Of a stretch of DNA of 64,000 nucleotides, positions 57,455-64,000 are shown one piece after another. Each line of letters opens with the position of its first letter. The first letter of the stretch is position 1. The position numbers and the translations under genes are program-made. Below the pieces are notes generated by a model that was given only the letters and a program-made list of their open reading frames with translations, searched no databases and had not been told where the DNA came from. This stretch comes from Moellerella wisconsensis ATCC 35017 (GTDB taxonomy: Bacteria > Pseudomonadota > Gammaproteobacteria > Enterobacterales > Enterobacteriaceae): the NCBI RefSeq assembly GCF_001294465.1, contig NZ_LGAA01000007.1, positions 62,001 through 126,000 of the forward strand. Reading direction: 5' to 3'.

Positions 57455-58207
57455 ATGGATTTTTCAATTATTGAACAAAACTGGCGTTATCTCCTGTTTG
57501 GTACGTTCCCTGATGGCCCTTTAGAAGGTGCGGCGCTGACGTTAGTGATCAGCCTATTAGCGGGAGCTGCATCGATTATTCTCGGAACGTTAGCGGGAGT
57601 CGCATTGGCCATGTTACGTGGCTTCTGGATGAATTTGTTGGCTGCTATATTAGGTTTTTTCCGCGCTATTCCGGTTATTATGTTGATATTTTGGGCTTAT
57701 TTTCTCTTGCCTGTTATCTTGGGTAGCAAAATCCCAGGGATTGCAACTGTGGTTTGTGCGCTGGCATTAATTACCTCAGCCTATTTAGCTCATGCCGTAA
57801 AAGCCGGTATTCTGGCCATAGGTCAAGGGCAATGGCAGGCAGGTATGTCCCTTGGGTTTAATCGTTGGCAGGTTTTATGGCATATTGTGTTGCCTCAAGC
57901 GTTACGAATGATGATCCCCTCATTTATTAATCAGTGGATAGCGTTGATTAAAGATACTTCATTGGCGTATGTGGTTGGTGTTGCTGAACTTTCATTTTTG
58001 GCGACCCAAGTTAATAATCGAGAAATGGTCTATCCATTAGAGGTGTTTTTATTCGTCGCATTTATTTATTTTGTCATGTGTATGACGCTAGAAATACTGG
58101 CTTATTTATTGACGTCTCATTTAGCGCACAAAGAACGTATAGGGCAGAAGCGTAAAAGACAGTGTTTCTTATTTTGGCGTCGACAAAAATTGCTGGCACT
58201 TTCGTAA
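57455..58207 (+). CDS. Amino-acid ABC transporter permease (second of pair)
   Basis: A 250-residue permease homologous to the preceding one: SIILGTLAGVALAMLRGF, FFRAIPVIMLIFWAYFLLP, EAA loop GMSLGFNRWQVLWHIVLPQA and KDTSLAYVVGVAELSF. Start ATG 57455 immediately follows the upstream stop. The cluster then ends with a hairpin at 58219-58246 and contains no ATP-binding subunit gene, so an ATPase encoded elsewhere must energise it. Confidence 0.88.
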   Translation: MDFSIIEQNWRYLLFGTFPDGPLEGAALTLVISLLAGAASIILGTLAGVALAMLRGFWMNLLAAILGFFRAIPVIMLIFWAYFLLPVILGSKIPGIATVVCALALITSAYLAHAVKAGILAIGQGQWQAGMSLGFNRWQVLWHIVLPQALRMMIPSFINQWIALIKDTSLAYVVGVAELSFLATQVNNREMVYPLEVFLFVAFIYFVMCMTLEILAYLLTSHLAHKERIGQKRKRQCFLFWRRQKLLALS

Positions 58208-58218
58208 TTATTTGAATC

Positions 58219-58246
58219 ATCCACTCAGGAAATGTCCTCAGTGGAT
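58219..58246 (+). terminator. Hairpin after the ABC transporter cluster
   Basis: 11-bp stem with one mismatch (arms 58219-58229 and 58236-58246), 12 bp after the permease stop. It precedes TTGATT, a weak U-tract. Confidence 0.6.
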
Positions 58247-58389
58247 TTGATTATGGATATTATTTACCATTCGATTCTTTGCTTTTGTCGCGAGTAATCG
58301 ACCATGATTATCACTGTTCCAGTCTATTTTGTTTTTATCTATAATCTGTACCAATTATCAGTAAGTTAGCTTTTTTTGCTCATGTACTT

Positions 58390-58405
58390 ACGCAAACGTT
58401 TCCTT
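58390..58405 (+). promoter_or_regulatory. PurR operator of the adenine permease gene
   Basis: ACGCAAACGTTTCCTT fits every fixed position of the PurR consensus ANGCAANCGNTTNCNT, about 80 bp upstream of the permease start. Confidence 0.8.
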
Positions 58406-58486
58406 TTTTTGGTTTTTAACGCTAACTTTTTCCAATTGTTTATTGTAGGATAGGGCGAAAAAAACTTTTTTTTAGGCAAATACCAC

Positions 58487-59821
58487 ATGAGCAATTCACA
58501 ATTCGATACTGCAAAAAAACAGTGTCTATTTCAGCGTTTCTTCAAGCTACAAGAACACGGTACCACGGTTAGAACAGAACTAGTTGCCGGTTTTACCACC
58601 TTCTTGACGATGGTTTATATCGTTTTTGTTAACCCACAAATTTTATCCATGGCTGGCATGGATATTAAAGCCGTCTTTGTTACAACGTGTCTGATAGCTG
58701 CCCTGGGCAGTATCTTAATGGGTATTTTTGCTAATTTACCTGTGGCGGTTGCACCTGCAATGGGGCTGAATGCCTTTTTTGCTTTTGTCGTTGTCGGCGC
58801 GATGGGTTACTCTTGGCAAGTGGCGATGGGCGCAGTTTTTTGGGGCGCAGTTGGTCTATTCATTTTGACCTTATTCCGTATTCGTTATTGGATTATCGCC
58901 AATATTCCTTTAAGTCTACGAGTGGGTATTACCAGCGGTATTGGTTTATTCATCGCCATGATGGGGCTGAAAAACTCCGGTATTATTGTTCCGAACCCAG
59001 ATACTTTAGTCGCGATTGGTAACTTTACACACCATAATGTATGGCTAGGTGCACTCGGCTTTTTTATTATCGCAATCCTTGCCGCGCGTAATATCCATGC
59101 CGCGGTATTGATTTCTATCGTTGTGACTACCTTGATTGGCCTTGCATTAGGCGATGTTACCTATAATGGAATTTTCTCCATGCCACCAAATATTACAACG
59201 GTGGTGGGGCAAGTTGATATTATGGGCTCCTTGGATTTAGCCCTATCCGGAATTATTTTCTCTTTCATGCTAGTTAATTTATTTGACTCCTCAGGAACAT
59301 TAATTGGTGTAACCGATAAAATCGGACTGACCAATGAAAAAGGCACCTTCCCTAGAATGAAAGAAGCGCTGTATGTCGATAGTTTAAGCTCGGTTGCTGG
59401 CTCTGCGATCGGGACATCTTCGGTCACAGCATATATCGAAAGTACAGCAGGTGTCTCTGTAGGGGGGCGTACAGGCTTAACCGCAATCGTGATTGGAATT
59501 CTGTTCTTATTGACGATGTTTATTTCACCGTTAGCGGGTATGGTGCCGGCTTATGCCACTGCGGGGGCATTAGTGTATGTCGGTGTTTTGATGACCTCTA
59601 GCCTAACACGAGTTAAATGGGACGATTTAACGGAATCCGTACCTGCATTCATCACTGCGGTGATGATGCCATTTAGCTTCTCAATTACGGAAGGTATCGC
59701 ACTAGGTTTTATCGCTTACTGTGCGATGAAACTTGGAACTGGCCGCTGGCGTGAACTGGGCCCTTGTGTCATTCTAGTTTCAATATTATTCCTATTAAAA
59801 ATGGTCTTAGTTGACGCTTAA
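58487..59821 (+). CDS. adeP: Adenine permease (NCS2/AzgA-like purine transporter)
   Basis: A 444-residue transporter with 12-14 helices. It closely follows E. coli PurP/AdeP: REHGTTxRTE-type start (QEHGTTVRTELVAGFTTF), MVYIVFVNPQIL, VAPAMGLNAFFAFVVV, RVGITSGIGLF, LVNLFDSSGTLIGVTDK and GTSSVTAYIESTAGVSVGGR. It imports adenine with protons. The PurR box upstream supports purine repression. The related guanine/hypoxanthine permeases are the alternative, but the sequence is nearer the adenine branch. Confidence 0.9.
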   Translation: MSNSQFDTAKKQCLFQRFFKLQEHGTTVRTELVAGFTTFLTMVYIVFVNPQILSMAGMDIKAVFVTTCLIAALGSILMGIFANLPVAVAPAMGLNAFFAFVVVGAMGYSWQVAMGAVFWGAVGLFILTLFRIRYWIIANIPLSLRVGITSGIGLFIAMMGLKNSGIIVPNPDTLVAIGNFTHHNVWLGALGFFIIAILAARNIHAAVLISIVVTTLIGLALGDVTYNGIFSMPPNITTVVGQVDIMGSLDLALSGIIFSFMLVNLFDSSGTLIGVTDKIGLTNEKGTFPRMKEALYVDSLSSVAGSAIGTSSVTAYIESTAGVSVGGRTGLTAIVIGILFLLTMFISPLAGMVPAYATAGALVYVGVLMTSSLTRVKWDDLTESVPAFITAVMMPFSFSITEGIALGFIAYCAMKLGTGRWRELGPCVILVSILFLLKMVLVDA

Positions 59822-59838
59822 TCATTAGTGTCATCAGG

Positions 59839-59874
59839 CATTGACAGCTCGGGTAAAATAACCGGCTGTCAATG
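59839..59874 (+). terminator. Hairpin after adeP
   Basis: 10-bp perfect stem CATTGACAGC/GCTGTCAATG (59839-59848, 59865-59874) 17 bp after the stop. No U-run follows. Confidence 0.6.
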
Positions 59875-59928
59875 CGGCTCATTTACTATCAAGTTGTATC
59901 ATTTCAACGCATAAATATTTATACTCTG

Positions 59929-60070
59929 CATACTTCAAGTTGCAGGTTGGTTTACGATAAATATTGCGGCTTTTCTTCGCGAACCCGAATACTCCGTCAC
60001 TTAACACCTGATCCCAGTAGGCATATCGCGATATCGTTGTTTGCCGCCTTGCTGCGCCTAGAATTATTTT
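59929..60070. repeat. Decayed enterobacterial palindromic repeat element
   Basis: This ~140-bp stretch begins CATACTTCAAGTTGCAGG and ends TGCGCCTAGAATTATTTTG; the ends are imperfect inverted repeats, and the middle has ACTCCGTCACTTA and TTGTTTGCCGCCTTG. The pattern resembles short dispersed palindromic elements common in Yersinia/Photorhabdus-type genomes. It sits between adeP and yihI, and only this copy is clear in the window. Confidence 0.5.
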
Positions 60071-60180
60071 GAGTAGAGATTAACGAGAAATTAATCAAAG
60101 ACAGAAGATTGCTTTCGCTGTTGAAAACTTTCTGTTAGATTCCGCTCTAGAAAACCGATTTGATCAAAGGTATACAGGTT

Positions 60181-60678
60181 ATGTATTCATCTAAGAAAAA
60201 GACAGCGGGAAAAAACCGTAAAACCCGTGCAGAGCTAAACGCTGAAGGGCGTGAGCGTAAACGTCTGAAGAAACACCGTGGGCACAGTGCTGGCAGTCGT
60301 TACCATGATAAAGACAGTAACGGTAAAAATGGACAGAAAGAGGCACTCGATCCACGTTTAGGTAGTAAAAAACCGGTGCCATTAATTATTGATCCAACAG
60401 CGAAAAAATCCACTCTGAAACCAGCGGTTGAAGCACCTAAAGTGGTCCTTTCACCAGAAGCTGAGCTGGCGATGCTGGAAAATGATGATCGCTTAGATGC
60501 ATTATTAGAGCGCATAGAAGCGGGCGAGCGTGTGAATCGCGAAGATCAGCAATATATTGATACTAAACTTGATCGTATCAATGAGTTGATGACACAGCTA
60601 GGGATTGAATTCTCTGACGAAGAAGAAGACGAAGAAGAAAAACCAGACGATATTATGCGTTTATTGAAAGGGAATTAA
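60181..60678 (+). CDS. yihI: Der GTPase-activating protein YihI
   Basis: A 165-residue highly charged protein. The N-terminal part is Lys/Arg rich (SSKKKTAGKNRKTRAELNAE, KRLKKHRGHSAGSRYHDK) and the C-terminal part acidic (EDRLD-like ENDDRLDALLERIEAGE, then a Glu/Asp run EEEDEEEKPDD). It stimulates the GTPase Der and tunes ribosome assembly. ATG 60181 matches the E. coli N-terminus. It precedes hemN, as in E. coli. Confidence 0.92.
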   Translation: MYSSKKKTAGKNRKTRAELNAEGRERKRLKKHRGHSAGSRYHDKDSNGKNGQKEALDPRLGSKKPVPLIIDPTAKKSTLKPAVEAPKVVLSPEAELAMLENDDRLDALLERIEAGERVNREDQQYIDTKLDRINELMTQLGIEFSDEEEDEEEKPDDIMRLLKGN

Positions 60679-60727
60679 TTTTCTTATTTTAATTATCTTT
60701 GAGCCATTTGCTCACGCGTGACAGATT

Positions 60728-60768
60728 AAAAATGCCTTGGCTGAAATATTTTCGCCGGGGCATTTTTT
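60728..60768 (+). terminator. Terminator of yihI
   Basis: Stem AAAATGCC..TTGGC with GCCGG..GGCATTTT containing G-U pairs, followed by a T-run, about 50 bp after the yihI stop. Confidence 0.8.
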
Positions 60769-60944
60769 ATTTTAGGCGGTATTGATCTCTCTTCCCTATC
60801 GCTCACCCATTGATATGTATAATAAAGCAGCCATGTATAATAAAACACCTATGGTATCATGAGGTCTGTCTTCTTCAGTTGTAGGGTGTAGAACTTTTGT
60901 CACACCTTGCCGACGACCGGTTAAATTTAATAGTAGGAAAAGAT

Positions 60945-62318
60945 ATGTCAGAGCAAAGTATCGTTTGGGATCTGCCCCTTATTCAAAAATATAATTATTC
61001 CGGCCCGCGATATACCTCTTATCCGACCGCTTTAGAATTTAATCAACAATATGATGAGCAGGCATTTATTGCTGCAACTCAACGTTATCCTGAACGGGCG
61101 CTTTCTTTATATGTCCACATTCCGTTTTGCCATAAGCTGTGTTATTTCTGCGGATGTAATAAATTAGTTACTCGTCAGACCCATAAAGCAGATCAATATT
61201 TACAGGTTTTAGAGCAAGAAATTATTCAACGTGCGAGTTTATTAAAAAATAGAACTGTGACCCAAATGCACTGGGGCGGTGGCACACCGACATATCTCAA
61301 TAAATCACAAATTAGCCATTTAGTGAATTTATTGAAAACACATTTTAATTTCGCTGATGAGGTTGAAATGTCGATTGAAGTCGATCCGCGAGAAATTGAA
61401 CTCGACGTGATTGATCATTTGCGTTCTGAAGGATTTAATCGTCTTAGCATGGGCGTACAAGATTTTAATAAGCAAGTTCAGCAGCTGGTTAACCGCGAGC
61501 AAGATGAAGATTTTATTTTTGCGTTGATCCAACGGGCTCGTGAAACCGGCTTTAACTCAACGAGTATTGACTTGATTTATGGTTTACCAAAACAGACACC
61601 AGAAAGTTTTTCCTTTACTTTACAGCGTGTAATTGAACTTGCACCTGATCGCCTGAGTGTTTTTAATTATGCTCATTTACCAAACTTATTTGCGGCGCAG
61701 CGCAAAATTAAAGATGAAGATCTCCCTTCAGTAGAGCAAAAATTAGAGATTTTGCAGGAAACTATCAGTACGTTGACCGCTCAAGGATATCAATTTATTG
61801 GTATGGATCATTTTGCCCGACCACAAGATGAGTTGGCGGTCGCCCAGCGCGAAGGGATATTGCACCGTAATTTTCAGGGATATACCACGCAGGGTGAATG
61901 CGATTTATTGGGATTAGGCGTCTCGGCTATCAGCATGTTGGGTGATAATTATGCGCAAAATCAAAAAGATTTAAAAACCTATTATGCTCAGGTTGAACAA
62001 CAGGGGCATGCTTTATGGCGTGGCTTAGTGCTGAGTGCCGATGATTGTTTACGCCGTGACGTGATTAAAACCCTGATTTGTAATTTTCAATTGAATTACG
62101 CCCAAATAGAACAGCAATATTCTATCGATTTTAGTACTTATTTTGCCGAAGATTTACAGTTATTAGCCCCGATGGCAGAAGATGGTCTAGTTGAAATTAC
62201 ACAAAGCGGTATTCAAGTAACAGCTCGAGGTCGTTTATTGATCCGCAATATTTGTATGTGTTTTGATGTTTATCTGCGCAATCAAATGCGCCAACGTCAA
62301 TTTTCACGGGTGATTTAA
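60945..62318 (+). CDS. hemN: Oxygen-independent coproporphyrinogen III dehydrogenase
   Basis: A 457-residue radical-SAM enzyme that decarboxylates coproporphyrinogen III to protoporphyrinogen IX without oxygen. Cluster motif C62-x3-C66-x2-C69 lies in HIPFCHKLCYFCGC. Further motifs are YSGPRYTSYPTALEF at the start, HWGGGTPTYLNKSQI, EVDPREIELDVIDHL, NRLSMGVQDFN and SIDLIYGLPKQTPESF. ATG 60945 matches the E. coli start (AGGAAAAG upstream); the longer frame is not conserved. Confidence 0.97.
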   Translation: MSEQSIVWDLPLIQKYNYSGPRYTSYPTALEFNQQYDEQAFIAATQRYPERALSLYVHIPFCHKLCYFCGCNKLVTRQTHKADQYLQVLEQEIIQRASLLKNRTVTQMHWGGGTPTYLNKSQISHLVNLLKTHFNFADEVEMSIEVDPREIELDVIDHLRSEGFNRLSMGVQDFNKQVQQLVNREQDEDFIFALIQRARETGFNSTSIDLIYGLPKQTPESFSFTLQRVIELAPDRLSVFNYAHLPNLFAAQRKIKDEDLPSVEQKLEILQETISTLTAQGYQFIGMDHFARPQDELAVAQREGILHRNFQGYTTQGECDLLGLGVSAISMLGDNYAQNQKDLKTYYAQVEQQGHALWRGLVLSADDCLRRDVIKTLICNFQLNYAQIEQQYSIDFSTYFAEDLQLLAPMAEDGLVEITQSGIQVTARGRLLIRNICMCFDVYLRNQMRQRQFSRVI

Positions 62319-62336
62319 TCTGCCAAACATTTTGCG

Positions 62337-62369
62337 TTGCCGCCGATATTATTTTTATTAAGGCGGCAA
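62337..62369. terminator. Terminator between convergent hemN and glnG
   Basis: 8-bp perfect stem TTGCCGCC/GGCGGCAA (62337-62344, 62362-62369) 18 bp after the hemN stop. Confidence 0.7.
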
Positions 62370-62455
62370 TTCAAAAGTTATATATCAAAGGGCTATATAA
62401 TAGATGGCAACCTGATTGATATTTTTCTTCTTTTTACTGCGGCTATCCACGCGGA

Positions 62456-63904
62456 TTATTGTTCTACGCCCAGTTCTTTGAGTTTACGGGTTAGTGTGTT
62501 ACGCCCCCAACCTAATAAGCGTGCAGCTTCTTGCTTATGGCCTTGGGTATGTTCTAAGGCGCATAACAGCATGGTTCTCTCCAACAATGGCACGGCATCA
62601 GCCAATAAATTATCTTTTCCTTCCGCTAAAGCATGCGCTGTCCAATCGGCAAGTTGTTCGAACCATACGCTTTCAGATTGAGTTATATTTTCTGTTTTTG
62701 CCGTAGCTGTTGTTGATTTTACTGAAACTTTATGCGGTTCAATTAAATCTTCTGGCAGATCTTGCGGTAAAATTTCTTGGCTTGCCGCCATTACGGTTAA
62801 CCAACGACATACATTCTCTAGCTGTCTGACATTTCCTGACCATGGCAGCCGCTGTAGAATTTGCTCTGTTTCGGGATGCAATAGTTTGGTGTCTACTCCA
62901 AGTTCCTTCGCAGTATGCTGTAAAAAGTGGTGTGCTAACCGAGGAATATCTTCTGTTCTTTCTCGCAGAGGCGGCAGCTGTACGCGAATGACATTTAATC
63001 GATGGAATAAATCATCGCGGAACAGCCCTTCGGTGACCCGTTTTTCAAGGTTTTGATGGGTGGCAGCGACAATCCGTACATCGACTTTCACCGGTGTATA
63101 ACCGCCGATACGGTAAAATTGACCTTCAGCTAATACACGCAGTAATCGAGTTTGAATATCGAGAGGCATATCACCGATTTCATCCAAAAATAAAGTTCCG
63201 CCATTGGCTTGTTCAAACCGCCCTTGACGTACTTGAGAGGCTCCGGTAAATGCGCCTTTTTCATGGCCAAACAGCTCTGACTCAATCAAATCTTTAGGAA
63301 TAGCCGCCATATTGAGAGCAATAAATGGCTTATCGGCTCGAGGGCTATGTTGATGCAGGGCATGTGCGACCAGTTCTTTACCTGTACCGGATTCTCCATT
63401 AATTAGCACACTAATGGATGAGCGAGAAAGCCGACCAATAATGCGATAAACTTCTTGCATGGCTGGCGCTTCACCAATCATCGAAGAAACCGACGCAGGG
63501 CGCTGTTCTTTGGTACGTGCAGTTTGGTTTTGTTCTTTATAATGATTCAGCGCACGTTCAATAAGAGCAACGGTTTCATCGATATCAAAGGGTTTTGGCA
63601 GATAATCAAAAGCGCCCAGCTGATAGGCATTTACCGCCGCATCGAGATCTGAATGTGCGGTCATAATGATAATTGGCAGTAATGGATGGCTTTGCTTTAG
63701 TTGATTGAGTAACTCTAGCCCATCCATTCCTGGCATCCGAATATCAGAAAGTAACACTTCGGGCTGCGAATATTTTAAAGCCTCAAGTACTGCACTCGCG
63801 CTATCAAAGCAGGTACATTGCATCTTTACCGCCGCTAGTGCGCGTTCTAATACCCAACGGATAGAGCTGTCATCATCAACAATCCAAATTTTTCCCTGTG
63901 GCAT
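62456..63904 (-). CDS. glnG: Nitrogen regulator NtrC (GlnG)
   Basis: A 482-residue sigma-54 activator. The receiver has DDDSS and phosphoacceptor Asp54 (LLSDIRMPGMDG); the AAA+ domain has Walker A GESGTGKE (170-177), the sigma-54 GAFTGA loop (217-222) and Walker B GGTLFLDEIGD; the C-terminal Fis-type helix-turn-helix reads HKQEAARLLGWGRNTLTRKL. Phosphorylated by GlnL under nitrogen limitation, it activates glnA and other genes. The linker before the HTH is slightly longer than in E. coli. It lies 8 bp after the glnL stop. Confidence 0.97.
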   Translation of the reverse strand: MPQGKIWIVDDDSSIRWVLERALAAVKMQCTCFDSASAVLEALKYSQPEVLLSDIRMPGMDGLELLNQLKQSHPLLPIIIMTAHSDLDAAVNAYQLGAFDYLPKPFDIDETVALIERALNHYKEQNQTARTKEQRPASVSSMIGEAPAMQEVYRIIGRLSRSSISVLINGESGTGKELVAHALHQHSPRADKPFIALNMAAIPKDLIESELFGHEKGAFTGASQVRQGRFEQANGGTLFLDEIGDMPLDIQTRLLRVLAEGQFYRIGGYTPVKVDVRIVAATHQNLEKRVTEGLFRDDLFHRLNVIRVQLPPLRERTEDIPRLAHHFLQHTAKELGVDTKLLHPETEQILQRLPWSGNVRQLENVCRWLTVMAASQEILPQDLPEDLIEPHKVSVKSTTATAKTENITQSESVWFEQLADWTAHALAEGKDNLLADAVPLLERTMLLCALEHTQGHKQEAARLLGWGRNTLTRKLKELGVEQ

Positions 63905-63912
63905 CGTTACCT

Positions 63913-64000
63913 CTATTTTTTTATCGGTAAGTAGATTGAAAAAGCCGTGTGTCCCGGCCAGCTACTAAATTCAATTTTTCCGGCGTGCTGGTCAACTAAG
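63913..64000 (-). CDS. glnL: Sensor kinase NtrB (GlnL), C-terminal end only
   Basis: The last 29 codons read LVDQHAGKIEFSSWPGHTAF and end SIYLPIKK before TAG at 63913-63915, matching the C-terminus of E. coli GlnL (end of the ATPase domain). The rest lies beyond the window. It is the kinase and phosphatase for NtrC under PII control. Confidence 0.9.
   Translation of the reverse strand, partial: LVDQHAGKIEFSSWPGHTAFSIYLPIKK

Noticed and set aside
1-64000. CRISPR arrays, rRNA, tRNA, insertion sequences, integrases
   Set aside because: No regularly spaced repeats, no tRNA cloverleaf or rRNA motifs noticed, and no transposase or integrase reading frame seen.

Overview
The window is AT-rich chromosome of a gammaproteobacterium of the order Enterobacterales. 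The evidence is conserved gene order and very close protein similarity to the E. coli/Yersinia core: glpE-glpG-glpR, bioH/gntX/nfuA, feoABC, tex, greB, ompR-envZ, pstSCAB-phoU, yihI-hemN-glnG-glnL. I cannot fix the genus from sequence alone; the low GC and the RTX toxin would suit a Morganellaceae-like or Budviciaceae-like host-associated lineage, but that is inference.

Layout. 1-2 kb: 5' part of a chaperone-usher fimbrial operon on the minus strand (subunit, PapD-like chaperone, usher cut by the window edge). 2.5-6.6 kb: very AT-rich accessory DNA with two tandem paralogous proteins of unknown function that look like beta-propellers, then a small SemiSWEET sugar transporter. 7.4-9.9 kb: a two-gene operon of a short 6-phosphogluconate dehydrogenase and glucose-6-phosphate dehydrogenase. 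10.4-13.2 kb: EmrAB-type drug efflux. 13.4-14.5 kb: decayed broad-specificity amino-acid racemase gene. 14.6-17.6 kb: phrB and proP. 18.6-22.2 kb: a CysB-like LysR regulator preceded by an overlapping 30-codon ORF, facing a translationally coupled three-gene operon (DUF3100 membrane protein, small membrane protein, M20 amidohydrolase). 22.8-25.9 kb: poxB, a type-B chloramphenicol acetyltransferase, and a DUF488 protein.

26-32.4 kb: glycerol-3-phosphate genes (glpE, glpG, glpR, then glpD on the same strand), nfuA, gntX and bioH. 32.5-39.9 kb: a single 2459-residue toxin-like gene sits between bioH and feoC, where the core order is otherwise conserved. Its N-terminus carries a Cys/His/Asp arrangement like the YopT (C58) cysteine proteases, its middle has a hydrophobic pore-like region, and its C-terminal third has RTX repeats. 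This is the most interesting object in the window.

40-48.7 kb: feoABC (upstream region with a perfect FNR box, a Fur-like site and a perfect 20-bp palindrome), tex, greB, ompR-envZ. 48.9-53.6 kb: pstSCAB-phoU behind tandem Pho boxes. 53.9-60 kb: eptB, a polar amino-acid ABC importer lacking its own ATPase gene, and an adenine permease behind a PurR operator. 60.1-64 kb: yihI, hemN, glnG and the 3' end of glnL. I saw no rRNA, tRNA, CRISPR array, transposase or integrase gene.
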